Shown: one piece after another, positions 47,545 to 59,369 of the stretch
Layout of the letters: each line of letters begins with the position of its first letter
Position numbering within the stretch: position 1 is the first letter of the stretch
Assembly: GCA_023362775.1 (NCBI GenBank)
Contig: JALMGJ010000005.1
Span: 84,888,921-84,952,920 of the forward strand
Origin: Charina bottae
Taxonomy: Eukaryota; Chordata; Lepidosauria; Squamata; Charinaidae
Direction of reading: 5' to 3'
Length of the DNA: 64,000 bases
Notes under the pieces: generated by a model
Told to the model about the DNA's origin: nothing
What the model saw: only the letters and a program-made list of their open reading frames with translations
Databases searched by the model: none
Translations under genes and position numbers: made by a program

Positions 47545-49302
47545 CATAGTCCAAACAGAACTCAAATTCATTAAAGAGCCTGTATAAATATATATACAGT
47601 TTCACTCCTGTTCCAATTGGTTCCTGGTCAAGAAGGATAAAGAAAGAAGCTGGCTCTTTTCCAGAATCCACAAAAATATTTGATCTGAGATGTTCTCTTT
47701 AACTGTCATCTGTTTCTTGGACTTGACCCTCAACTAGTGTCTTTCAATACTTTGTTTCCATCAGAGAGAGAGAGAGAGAGGTGTTCATTAACAGAAAACT
47801 GTTCAAAGCTTTGGCTGGGGCAAGGCGTTTCTGACTTTGGCTGTCAGATTTCTCAATATGCCCAGAATATTTCATGGCTCTTATATTGTTATATATCATG
47901 TGTTCCATCTATAGCATCATTATAGGTTTCTTTTTCAGAATTATAAAAGTAAATAAGTATTTGGTTGATCCGCCATTTTTGAAAATACGGAGGAGATTGT
48001 AATACCTTGTTAGTGAATTTCTGCTACTGTGAACCTAATTCCAGCAGACCAGCCAACATAGTTAAAGAAAACAAATGCTGGGACTTGTAGTTCAGCAATA
48101 TTGGAAGGGGAAGAAATTCTTCATACCAGGAAATCATCTTGGAAAGTTGAGGACTCCCCTGGAGCAGATTTTGAGACTGTGGAGAAACCAATAAGAGAAT
48201 TTCCCCACTCCTTTCTGTTAATACAAGGTTATTCTAGTATGGGATTCCACCCATAAACTTCCGCTATTAAACCCAAAACCTTTTTTTTCACTCCTAAGAC
48301 TGGCTTATATCTTGAACCCTCTTCAGGGTCAGATTCTTCTGCTTTTAATTTCTGGACCATGACATTTTTAGCTAGAAGCCTGTTAAGGTATCTTGATACT
48401 ATTCTATTCCATTTTAGATCCTCCCAGGTTTTTTGTTTGTTTCTTTGTTTGTTAACTAACATCTTGGCGAGAACTGTTAGCTTAGAAGCAAATCCCATTT
48501 GTGTCAAGAAAGCTTAAGACTGTAACCTTAAACAGTTTGCTTCTCTTTATAAAAGGTTCCTGGTTAACAAGCCAAGTGTTTAAAGTAGTTAACAAATCAC
48601 TTTGGGTTCAGAGTCAGTTCCACTTAACAAATACTAGGGGGGGATTAAAATGGTCCCTAACAAAAGAAAACCAGAAAACAGTGTGAGAGCCAAAGGAAAG
48701 TTTGAACATAATCTCAACTGTTTTTGAGTTTCTCTATTAATCTTGCATAAATAGCTGATACGATGAGAAAGAAAAAGAGAGTGTGCATTAACATGACAGA
48801 ATGCAGTTCAGCATTGTTCCCTCAACATATTATTTCTGCTGTGCAAATTCTCATACACTCTTTGAGCATAGTTTTATAAAAAGCAACAACTTCACAATGC
48901 ATTTTTAATGTCCAGCGTTGCTAACTAATTGCATTTCCTGTATTGGGTGTTGCAGTTTAAACTGAGAATTTCTGAAGTGGGAAAAATAGGAGGAGGATTT
49001 TAGGAAGAGACAAGGTGGATGTCTCTCATGGAAATCTGTTTTGTCAAAGGAACGTGTCTTGTGTGTTGTGTGTTTATCGTGCTTGTATGGGATGAATAAA
49101 GAAAGCAATTATTTTGCCAATGCCCTTTATTTCATTAAATGGGGATTATGCAGGAAAAATATCAATACCTTGCATATATTGAATATGCTGCTTTGGTCCA
49201 TTGATTATTTCTTGTATCAATTCCCATCAACTCTGGTTATTTGCTATCCTGGCTGTAGCTGATAGGAGCTACTTATAGATCTCTAAGTCATCTGTTGGTG
49301 GA
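47545..49302. other. Intron, nothing recognised
   Basis: AG microsatellite at about 47764-47780. No other element identified. Confidence 0.4.
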
Positions 49303-49314
49303 GAGACCTGCTTT

Positions 49315-49500
49315 CATAACTGCTGCAAAGAAGATTGGAAGTCGCTTCTTTAGATATCTTTCTTTTTCTTGCTTGTTATTCTTCACTTTTTCTTTTACCC
49401 TTTATAATCTCCTCCTTTTTCTCGTTCTTCTTCTATGTTTCTGTAGTTTTTTTAATCTTTGTAAAATCTTCTTTTAATAAAAATTATTCATTAAAAAAAA
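49315..49500 (+). mobile_element. Short L1-type 3'-end insertion with TSD and poly(A)
   Basis: Flanked by gagacctgcttt at 49303-49314 and 49501-49512. T/C-rich 3' UTR ends GTAAAATCTTCTTTTAATAA, AAATTATTCATT and an A run. Severely 5'-truncated retrotransposon end. Confidence 0.85.
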
Positions 49501-49964
49501 GAGACCTGCTTTTTCAGCCTGAAGAGGCATATAGTAGCCACGCTTGGTTGGATGGGCCCCTTATTCCAATCATAGGTCCTAATTAGATTTTGCAGTGTTT
49601 GTATTTCGGGGGGCGGGGGGGAGGACTCGTATGCATTTTCTTCTTACGTGAAACATTTGTACACAGATACAACCTGTGTGGAGCTTTCACATTTATTTTT
49701 CTCCTTTTTGAAAGCAATATCACAATGTTTTGATTGCCAGCGCTTGTCTGAGCCTTCTTGCCTTGACAGCCTGGGAACTCCTGTGTGTTGTGGAAGATTC
49801 CATGGCAGCAGGAGCCAACTTTAGGGACATTTAAATGTAGCGCCCCAAGCATGGCCATGCTGGTTGGGGATAGAACCAGGTGGTGGATGACTGTTCTAGA
49901 ATAATGCTCTCGGCTTATGTGGAATGCCAGACAAGATGACCGAGTCTTCTTCTTGCCTGAATTT

Positions 49965-50345
49965 GCAGGAGATGAGCCATGTTAGTCTATGGTTGCCAAA
50001 AATCATTAGGATTGTGGCAACACCTTTTCCAACTAACAAATTACTGTATATTAAAATACATGATCTTTCATGAGCTGCAGCTCACTTCATCAGGTGCCTG
50101 GAGTGAATGGATTGGAGGGTGCCTTCTATAACATAGTCAACATTCTTCTGCATAAGTGCAGGAGAGACGATAAACCAGCCAACTGGTAGGATGTTGGTGG
50201 TTGCTGAGGGAAGGGGACTGAGAAGATCAGGGCAGGCTTGCTGATAGGCTATACCATGCTGGGACCTCAGAGGTAGCTGATGAGATGGAGATAAGGGAGG
50301 GCACTCAGAAGGTTGCGGGGAGGTGGCTTGGTGCATTATGCCATG
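49965..50345 (-). mobile_element. Possible Penelope-like 3' tail, reverse
   Basis: Minus strand reads GATGAAGTGAGCTGCAGCTC, ATGAAAGATCATGTATTTTA and AGACTAACATGGCTCATCTC, a 3'-tail arrangement common in sauropsid repeat families; class assignment uncertain. Confidence 0.4.
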
Positions 50346-50989
50346 CTGGCTGGTACCAAGCAGAGACAGAGAGCAATTTGCCTCAAGTCGGCCTTACTTA
50401 CCCCAGAAACCCTCCACTTTTCATTTCTGCCAGACCATGGTTGACTCAAAACATTTGGGCAGAGCTTCCAGAATACAATGGTTTGTCCAGGGTTCAAATA
50501 AATCCATTTTGCCATTTTGTACACCCCCTATTATCCAGAATGTTCACTTTAAAATAGTTTAAGAAATGAAATTGTTACAATTCATTCTGGTCTTTGCTGC
50601 TATTTAAAAACATAGCCTCTCATTGGACTCAATTAAATAAATCATCATCCTTCACTGTTCCAGTGATGCTCCTTAAATTCAGTCATCTAAAACTGAGATA
50701 AAGACATCAGAATTTTATTCTCCAATTAATGGCTGGATGTATTTTATTTAAATAGCATAATCAGTTGTTTAACATGAAATCTGTGACAAATGTTATCAGA
50801 ATGTCTTAGCTGAAACACCAGATCAGTTTTTGAAATACACTATGAATGTTTTTGATTAAGAATAAATGTTAAAGTCATCACCCTTAGAATCAATTTATTT
50901 ACTAAAATCGTGAAGTCAAAGACATAGAGTTGTAGGGAAGCTTGATTCCAAAATCCTGTTTAATGCTGATATGTTACACACCGGCCTTG

Positions 50990-51510
50990 TTTGCAGCAGG
51001 CCTGCTTGAGGGACCATCAGCTTTTCACCACCTTTGTTGCTAGAAGGAAGATTTAATAGTATTGCTGCACAAGAGAGACTTTGATTCTGCTCCAGAAACA
51101 GTCCCTCATGTACACCCGCAGAGCTCCTTCTACATGACGAGGCAACCTAACAGTCTGCTCTCGTACCAGCTCTTCCTCTAATCTTGACAGGACACTGGTT
51201 ATCGCTAGAAGAGTTGCTAAATTTGTTGCAGCTGCCATCACTATGGGATGTTTAACTGTTCGACTACAGTACTTTTCTATGTATGGTTTTATCTGTAACT
51301 CTGGGTTATCTACAGCGGGTTTTCTCTCTGCCATACAAGTTTGAAGCTTTGAGCAGGTACGCATTGTACTGGACCACAGGTGAAAATACTTGGACATGAA
51401 AGGTCATCTTCCCTGATTTGTGCTTTCATCCCATGGTCATTCCCCCACCGTTGTCGCTGCCAGCCAAACTCATGCAATAATGATGATACAACATCATATT
51501 GTGACTCCAA
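50990..51510 (-). other. Unidentified protein-like segment, reverse strand
   Basis: Minus-strand frames read MESQYDVVSSLLHEFGWQRQ (51510-51310) and, in another frame, IKPYIEKYCSRTVKHPIVMA and LSRLEEELVREQTVRLPRHV (51397-51053). The second has a coding-like composition and a helical pattern, but I do not recognise a family. A frame change would be needed to join them, so this is at best an eroded pseudogene or transposon piece. Confidence 0.25.
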
Positions 51511-51898
51511 ACTACATCAGGTAGAGTTTATTTGAGCCACAATTGCAACCTTGGGTTGCATCTAACACCAATTCCCAGGTTGTGGGCTGCAGTGCTGCAG
51601 TCTTTGGGAAGCATCGTTGGCATGATTAATCATGATAAATATGGTTAATCCTCTTTGGTTAAAGTCCCTTGGTCCATCCTTATGTTACCTATGAAAGGGA
51701 AAACCTGTATTTTTCTTCCATCACTTGTGAAAGGTGTTGACCCATCTTCGCTGTCCCGTCAAGGGGTCTTTTCAACGCGAGTAACTGAACGGTTTGCATG
51801 TGGACATACTGAGATAATTCTGAAAAAGGAAACTGCCTGAAGCAGGTTCCAAATATGTTATTTCTTTATTATCTAGCACTTTATAATTAACTGCTTTT
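51511..51898. other. Intron preceding exon B, nothing recognised
   Basis: No element identified before the TTA repeat at the acceptor. Confidence 0.4.
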
Positions 51899-51917
51899 TA
51901 TTATTATTATTATTATT
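51899..51917 (+). repeat. TTA microsatellite in the exon B acceptor
   Basis: Six TTA/ATT units directly before ttcag. Confidence 0.9.
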
Positions 51918-51921
51918 TCAG

Positions 51922-51957
51922 GAAGCTGCCTCCTTTGCTAGAGAGCAAGGCTTTGAG
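51922..51957 (+). CDS. ADK: Adenosine kinase, 36-nt microexon B
   Basis: Exactly twelve codons, EAASFAREQGFE, continuing the ADK reading frame from the exon ending GNEA. Vertebrate ADK proteins have the same segment between FGNE and the following acidic helix, so the identification comes from the family, not from length. The acceptor is tttcag at 51916-51921, preceded by a short TTA/ATT repeat instead of an ordinary pyrimidine tract. The donor gtgagtaag is close to the ideal 5' splice site. Both boundaries are phase 0, so skipping would remove twelve residues without a frameshift. It is too short for an ORF search. The intron before it is 24,960 bp and the one after it 4,016 bp. Confidence 0.95.
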
Positions 51958-53454
51958 GTGAGTAAGCCTACATTACACGCTAAACAGATTCTAAAGGGTT
52001 TTTTCTTGCTGATAATGAAGTTCTTTGGGACAGTGATTGATGTGCTATTATCCTCTCCAAGCTTCGCCGCGGTTGCCATAGAGACTTGGCAGTCGTCATG
52101 GTTTCTTTGTTCTGCCAGCTCAGTGTTATGACGCACTCTGCTAGGTCTGTACCCAACATCGCCTACAGATGTTATTTATTGAATTTTGAAAAGCCTCTTG
52201 GGAAGCTGAGAGGCTGGGCGCAGCTTCAAGCTGCCTCTGCAGATACGGAACCTGTCAGCCGGTTCCGTTAAAAAGCCACCTCATTAGCTGAATTACACTC
52301 TATAAAGATCCTCTGGTAAAGCCACGGCCAAGCAAGACGAAATTCAGAAATATAATACCGTTCTAAATAACTTCGGCCGTGCTGAACACAGATTATCCCG
52401 ATGCAAATGCCTTGCAGGGGAGTTGCGTGTGGAATTGTTAACAGCTGATTAGCGTGAGCCCTGCAGCCTCTTTGGAGAGTGGGCTGTTCTTTTGTTAACC
52501 CGTCCAAGGGCTGTTTTCCATCTGGGTCCGCCTCAGTGTGCAGTCTCTCAACATACGCACGCACGCACAGAAGCTCCTTCTTTTGTTCAGCCTGTCAACT
52601 GCATCATTGTTAAAGGGTCTCCGTTGCTAGAGATTTTTGTGTGCTATATCTAAACAATTTGATCCGAGGAATTAGTAATTATAGGACGTGGGGACTGCCC
52701 CAAACACAATAATGTAACAACCAATTTCCTTTAGATCTTTAAGGTCCGGTGTAGGTGCAACACCGCTCTGTTTAGATTCATTTGCTGTCCTCCCTTCTAA
52801 AGGGGTTATTCATAAGGCAAAGGGAACGGGAATGCTCCCCTCTGCATTAATCAGATCTCAACAGCTGGGAGACCGTAGGCAGGCCTGTGCCTTTCATTTG
52901 GGTTTGTTCAAGTACAAAGGAGAGGTAGGAAGGAACATCTGGCGTGTTTGTGTGTCCCCAATTTAGATTGCTTCAAGATAACACAAAAACATGCTCTTCT
53001 TTACCATAAGCGTTTAAACTGTATGCTTCGTCATTCCACGGTCTGTTCTGAATTGTGATGGATACTTTATAAAACAAAGGCTGCGGGGAAACCTTTATTT
53101 TGTACAATTATATTTTGTATAACATAGCCGAGCATAAACATAATTTAATCAAAGAAAAGAGCAGGTGGTGTATATTTTTATTTTTCTCGTCAGTTGAAAA
53201 TGTGGAACGTACCTGGTTTAAATTCACACAGAATGACAAAATCATTTGTCCGTATCTGCACAATAGCTTCATGCTAACCTTTCCATTAGCACTTTTTAAA
53301 ATGTTTTCCAACATAATTTTTGCTTAACCTCCTAAATCTGCCATGTTTGATTCTGGCCCATTGCTAAATGTCCATTGATACTTTTTCTTCTTTGTTAAGA
53401 TATTTGCAAAGTGCATTAACAAAAATTAAACATTAAATGTTTAATTTAATGTCA
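51958..53454. other. Repeat-poor intronic stretch after exon B, candidate conserved non-coding DNA
   Basis: The longest interval near an exon without a recognisable transposon, with more CpG than neighbouring intron (for example AAGCTTCGCCGCGGTTGCC at 52060). No coding signature. Regulatory function is inferred only from repeat depletion and motifs. Confidence 0.35.
52072..52085 (+). promoter_or_regulatory. X-box-like RFX motif candidate
   Basis: GTTGCCATAGAGAC fits the RFX X-box pattern RYYNYYATRRNRAC at every position. A single match of this length occurs by chance fairly often, so it is only a candidate. Confidence 0.25.
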
Positions 53455-53535
53455 AGGGTCCCTCCTTGTGGGGGAGATGGGCGGGATATAAATGTAATAA
53501 ATAAATAAATGTAATAAATGTAATAAATAAATAAA
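53455..53535 (+). repeat. LINE 3'-end fragment (GATGGGCGG tail type)
   Basis: TCCTTGTGGGGGAGATGGGC then GGGATATAAATGTAATAA repeats. Confidence 0.75.
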
Positions 53536-53671
53536 TTAAATGATTTAACTGCAATTAATTAAAAATTGAACACCATTGAATGAATTAAAGAGTAGAAGTT
53601 GAAAGGAAAATCATGATAGAATAAGAGTTCTAATTGACACTTATGTGAGAACACTATCAGAAACTGTAAAC

Positions 53672-53942
53672 CAGAGCTTTCCAAACTGTGTGTCGTGACA
53701 CAAAAGTGTGTCGCCACACACAGTCTGGTTTGTCGCTACACAACCCGGAAGCGCTGATCATCATCAGCACTTCCGGGTTTTCCCGCGGCGACACACCAAC
53801 GGCGCCGCACAAAAACCCGAAAGCGGCAGCAGCGCTTCCGGGTTTTTGCGCGCTGCCACAACGGCGGCACTTCCGGGTTTTCCCGCGGCGACACACCAAC
53901 AGCGGTTGGTGTGTCGCCGCGGGAAAACTTTGGAAAGCCCTG
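53672..53942. mobile_element. hAT MITE, CGACACAC family, copy 10
   Basis: CAGAGCTTTCCAAACTGTGT to ACTTTGGAAAGCCCTG; perfect ctgtaaac duplications (53664-53671, 53943-53950). Interior shares TTCCGGGTTTTCCCGCGGCG with copy 5, in complement. Confidence 0.95.
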
Positions 53943-53950
53943 CTGTAAAC

Positions 53951-54474
53951 GTTCAATACAGATGGTTTTTAATGGCAGTCCTAAAGCCTAAGAAACTCTA
54001 AATTAAATGCCACCTATTCTTTTTAAGATAAGATCTGTTTTTCTTAATCTAAAGACTAAATGTTTTTTTATTTAAGAAGTCCCCAAACTGTATGGGCAAT
54101 CCATAGGAAGTACTCTTTGGAGCAAAGCAGTTTGGGTACGAATCATGGAGGTATCTTTCCTAATGTTCTCGAAGATTTTTTAAAAAGGTCCTATAGCTAA
54201 TTATTTTTCCATAACGTGGGAATTTTCTAAGCAAGAACTTTCTTTCCAAGATGCAAAGAACTTCGTCAATTGGGGAAACATTAAAAAATGTAATCTCCTG
54301 CAAGATGTCATTCTGAAAGAAACGTTGGATAAAAATATACAAATTTTTAGATTAAAAGGAATAACAAATCACAGAACAATAAGATTCTGTGAGAGTATTG
54401 CTGTTGCTGAAAGGGACCTTTGAAAGTGAGCTATCCAGAGAAGAACCTATAAGAGGATTTTTTCAGGGCAGATC
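53951..54474. other. Intron, nothing recognised
   Basis: AT-rich. The minus strand from about 54160 has a short run that could be L1-derived, not firm. Confidence 0.35.
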
Positions 54475-54486
54475 CATGTGGCTGTA

Positions 54487-54827
54487 AAAAGGTAAAGGTC
54501 CCCCCCCGCACTTTTGTGCAGTCGTGTCCGACTCTAGGGGCCGGTGCTCATCTCCGTTTGTTAGCCGAAGAGCCAGCGCTGTCCGAAGACGCTTCCCCGG
54601 TCATGTGGCCGCATGACGCGTGCGGAACGCTGTTACCTACCCACCGAAGTGGTACCTATTCATCTACTTGCATTTGCATGCTTTCGAATTGCTAGGTTGG
54701 CAAGAGCTGGGGCGAGTGCGGGAGCTCGCACGCAGGGCTAGGGATTTGAACCTCCAAACTTGCAATCTTCCGATCGACAAGCCTGGCGTCTTAACCACTG
54801 AGCCACCACGCCCCTGTGGTGTATCTA
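54487..54827 (-). mobile_element. Sauria-type tRNA-derived SINE, reverse, with TSD
   Basis: AAAGGTAAAGGTCCCC tail complement, GTGCAGTCGTGTCCGACTC, GCATTTGCATGCTTTCGAAT and GAGCCACCACGCCCC head complement. Flanked by catgtggctgta (54475-54486, 54828-54839). Confidence 0.92.
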
Positions 54828-54839
54828 CATGTGGCTGTA

Positions 54840-55180
54840 GATAGCCTTTATATACTTAGTTGCACCTGAAGAATGTTGTGCTATTGCTAGTGGAGTTTTG
54901 TTTAACTGAAACATAATATAAGAAAAGAAGGCATAGCTTTTTATACTGTATGGAACACTGTAATTATTCAGCATTTCTGTATAATTTGGGTAATACAGTT
55001 GTAAGGAAAGGGGAAAAAATCAACCAGTAAATTGAATTCAGGAATTTGCTATGAGAAAAGACCACTTCCAAATTCTGCAAGTGTGATAAGGAGATAAATA
55101 GGTAGAGCAAGTGGCAGAATAGCTTTAGTGATCTATAAACCAGGGAGGGAGGGAGGGATAGAGAGATGGAGAGATAATTT
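54840..55180. other. Intron, nothing recognised
   Basis: AT-rich. Confidence 0.4.
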
Positions 55181-55640
55181 AGCTCCTGTCCCTACAGAGT
55201 CCCTGTGACTCTGACTCTTGAACAGCCACTGGCCCTTTTGAAGCCTCTTGTCTCCTGTTTTGTGGAGAAATTGCTGAAGCCATGGAATTCTTCTCTTCTG
55301 GGTCCATACTGTTAGATAATGGAAAGGCTGGGACAGGGGATAAGAGTTGCTCCTGAAATGGTGGGGAGGGTGATTCATCCTATTCGGTTCTTTCTGTGTG
55401 AAGCAGCGTTGAGGGAAGTGTGAGAAAGAAACTCAAAAGAACCCTCCCTTGACTTTGTTTGGGGCAGATTTTGATCTTGTTTGATATAAGATGGGGCAGA
55501 GGGAACCTGGATAGGCTCTCATTCTTTCCTCTTTCCCGGGACTGAGTAATCTTTTGTGAGAATCCCACCCTTAACGGTTTGTTCATTCTGTACCCCTTCC
55601 CAAGACCAGGTCTGCATTCCTTCACAACCTGGGGACCTGC
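55181..55640 (+). repeat. Unclassified dispersed repeat, longest copy
   Basis: GTGAGAAAGAAACTCAAAAG at 55419, CCCTCCCTTGACTTTGTTTG, GATATAAGATGGGGCAGAGG and AAGACCAGGTCTGCATTCCT. The core 55410-55640 is shared with 13975-14230 and partly with 29330-29440. The left limit is a guess. No terminal structure recognised; LTR origin possible but unproven. Confidence 0.45.
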
Positions 55641-55925
55641 CAAAGATGGCTAAGGGAACAGGGGCGGCTTTTAACCTTACCTCTGCCCCAGCAATCATAT
55701 CAAGGTATCAGTTTCCTCGTTGCTGCTAGCGGGGGGGGGGGGGACCCAACAATGGTCTGTTTCTCCTCATCCCCTTGTTAGGTGATCTTCTGGGTTGTGG
55801 GGAAACTAATTTGTCCTAATCAAACTAGCTGTGATTTCATTCTGACATCAGTACTCACCATTCATGTTCAACTAAAAACAATCTTTATGCAATCTGTTGA
55901 AAAGTTTATGATCTGTCTTGGATAA

Positions 55926-56156
<231 letters not shown>

Positions 56157-57099
56157 TAAATTTTCTTCTCTGTGCTTCCAAAGAGATTTAACAAAGAAGA
56201 GTCAAATAAGGCAACAAAACTGTTTAAGAATATGTACCGCGGCAGTACGTAGAACCAGTTGTTCATAATAAAAAACCCTTAGTGCACGTGTTTCCCAGGG
56301 AGAAGGACTGGGCTGCTTTTATAGGGTTTTCATATCTGAGCATCTGTTAATTTGGACTCGTACTTAGGAGAAGAATGGCTTTATAATACATATTCACCCA
56401 AGACATTATTTGGAATTATTCCATGATTTTATATGCAGCGACTATAAAGGTCACTATTCCATTTGAATATAAATGTGTTTTATATCTTGATACTGAAAAA
56501 TGTTCTCTTTATCAATTTCATTATATTAGCAGCCACACTCCAGGGATTTCAGACCTAACTATTTACCTGGTGTAAGGTCTAAACATAATGTTATGTATTA
56601 ATTTGATTCTAAAATGTTAAAGATATCTTTTCTTGCTCATCTATGCCTATGCATTATACATTGCTTTTGAAAAGACAGATGTAAATTATTTACTTTTATT
56701 TAGATTTTCTCTTAAGTTGTTTCTACTTGATTATCTATATCAAAGCTCACCAAGTAACAGATGCTGTAAGAATTAAATTCATGTAAGTAGTAATGGAGGA
56801 TACAAAATCCGATATACTGTGAAGTGAATTTCCAGCTGTTTTTGTTTTTGTTTTTTTTTAAAGCAGGAAATTCCACTTTTGGTTTTTCCCACTTGAGAAC
56901 TTTTTGTCTTTAGAGAAACAAGTGAAAAAGGAGCTTGTGTAGGAATGATGTGATCTATGATATGCCATTTTAATCATTAAAATATGACTTTTCCTGCCGT
57001 TGGACACATTGTCTGCATTTCTTGATTTAAACCGGGTTCTTGTACAGTGGGGAAAATACTATAACGCATTTTTGTCTAAAGCAACATATTTAGTTCAGT

Positions 57100-57340
57100 T
57101 CTCTATTGCCTTCTCTATGGCCTTGAGCTTAAGCTAACGTCTGTACTGGAACAGATTGTCAAGCAGCAAGTCTGTGAACATTTTGGAAAGAACGCTGCCA
57201 ATACCAGGAGCCAGCATGGGTTTGACAAACTGTATCTTTTTTTTTAATGACTAATTAGTGGACCAAAGAGATGCTGTCATTGTAGTGTACCTTGACCTCA
57301 GTAAAGCATTTGACACGGTATCTCATGAGGTCAAGGATGG
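57100..57340 (+). pseudogene. CR1-like LINE RT fragment
   Basis: Reads AVIVVYLDLSKAFDTVSHEV (57269-57328), the CR1 RT block with the first catalytic Asp region; earlier ILEQIVKQQVCEHFGKNAAN-like sequence and GASMGLTNC. Followed by diverged material up to the CR1 3' part at 58040. Confidence 0.75.
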
Positions 57341-57453
57341 AAGAATGTTGGCTAGATGTTCCTGTGCATTTGCAGGTGGTTGAACTTCTGTACCAAAGGA
57401 TGCTTATAAATGATTCTGCATCATCCTGGAGGGAAATATTGTGTTCTTTATAA

Positions 57454-57483
57454 ATGGAATGGAATGGAATGGAATGGAATGGA
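57454..57483 (+). repeat. GGAAT pentanucleotide microsatellite
   Basis: Six TGGAA units. Confidence 0.95.
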
Positions 57484-57799
57484 CTTTACTTAGGTAAAGT
57501 AACTGAACTGAAAGTAAAGGAAGCTGAAACATTTTTAAGCTCTGAGAAACAAGATAACATGAGTCTTTGGCGTATAAGAAGTGGGGTGGGGAGGGACAGC
57601 ACAACCAGACTTGGAAGATTCTGTTATTATAGCCAATCTCAATAAAAGTAGTGCAGCCTTCCTGTTGATTTCCTGGTCTGGTCTACCTAGATGGGCTGCC
57701 AGTTGGCTAATATTTAGACTACAAAATCACAATTCAGAATCAGTAGATTGGCTATTGGGCTGAACCAGCAGGATGTTGAATAAGGGTGGCATCTAACAG

Positions 57800-58526
57800 G
57801 AAAATCAAATGCTTAGATACAGGATTGGAAAGACCTGGCTTGGTGGCAGAGCATACAGTATGGGAAGGCTCTAGGTGTACTAGTGAAGACCATCTGAACT
57901 GAAGCAAGCAGTGTGATGCAGCATCTAGAAATGATCAATACAATCTTGGGGTGCCTTAACCAAAGCATTGCATTTTGATCACACATAGTTCCATGAGACT
58001 CAGCCCTGGTATCCCACACTAGGAGTACAGTGTCAGTTCTTGGCATTGAACTTTGAAAGGGACATGGAGATGCTGCTACCAGAATGATTAAGGGGGCTAT
58101 AAACCAGTCCCTCTGAGGAATGTTTAAAGAATCTGGGCATATTTAGCTTGCAAAAAAGACAACTCAGGGGAACGGTGATACCATGTCTATAGACATCTAA
58201 AGAGATGCCATGTGCCAAAGGAGGCAGACCTGTTCTCTGTTGAACATGAGGACAAACGACAGCAAGTTGAAATCAAAAGGAAGAAGGTTCAAATTGAATA
58301 TTAGGAGGAATTTCTGGACATTAAGACCTGTTAATGCAGTGGAACAGTCTGCCTAGAACAGTTGGCTTACTTCCCTACTGTAGTTTTCAGAGAGGGTCTG
58401 GGTGGCTACATGTTCGAGGTGGTTTATGGATTCCTGCACTGAGCAGAGGAATCCACTAAACTTGAGTTGGAATAGACTTGACCCCCCTATGGTCCATTCC
58501 AACTCATACGTTTTATGATTCACATA
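57800..58526 (+). mobile_element. CR1 LINE 3' end
   Basis: Includes GGAGGAATTTCTGGACATTA, AGTGGAACAGTCTGCCTAGA and the terminal GGTCCATTCCAACTCATACG-TTTTATGATTC, the hallmark CR1 3' terminus. The left limit is uncertain. Confidence 0.75.
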
Positions 58527-59369
58527 CATTACTTAGAAAGGATTATAATGGTAAACCCAGTCATCAAAACATCCTATCAATGTTTTCATAACTCTAATTA
58601 GGAGAAGGGGGAGTTGAATTTTGGGCCAAGAACTCTCTTGACCTAGACAAATAGGGGTTCAGGATATATAAAACCAGAGTAAAAAGGTTTCACAGCCATG
58701 AGAGTGTTATTTGGTTTTAGTTAATGAAGGTGATACTGATGACACAATCTGTTATGCCCCTAACATAAGAATCATCTATGGAGGAGGAGAAGGAAGTCAG
58801 TCAGACATGACCCTGAAAAGCCGGGCCTAACACAGTGGCCAAGCACACTCATATCCCACTCTTCATGAACCCCTGAGCCTGAATACTGCCCTATATGTGG
58901 AAAGCCAGAGGCAAAGAGATATAGGAGTGCTCAGTTGTGAGGGCAAGTGCCTTGGGCTCCAGGGTCTACGCAGGAGTCGGGTATGGCTCTTAAGCAGCCT
59001 ATCTCTTAAAAGCTGTGCTTGGCTGGAAGTTGGGAGTTTCCTGAATTTAACGATCTACCTGATTGCAGTACAGGACTGGGATTATGTTTTGTGGCAGCCC
59101 AACATATTTGTACTTCATGCCTTGCCTAGCCTAGCCTGGAAGCTAGAAAGGGCTACCTTTCTTGGAAATCTGAACTTGATAATACCTTCTGTCCTGCTTT
59201 TAGGCAAGAAACTTTCTTAAAATTAGCGATTCTGGCTTTGCTTAATCCATAACGGCTAGGAGTATTTGTGTAGGATGGACATTTAAATGATCTGAACTAG
59301 AATTAAAGCAGTGAAAGAGTTTCTTGAGAAACTCAAGGTAAGTAAAGGTAGTTGTAGAACATCTGGCTA
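58527..59369. other. Intron, nothing recognised
   Basis: Contains a 107-codon open frame (58897-59220) without recognisable family features. Confidence 0.35.
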
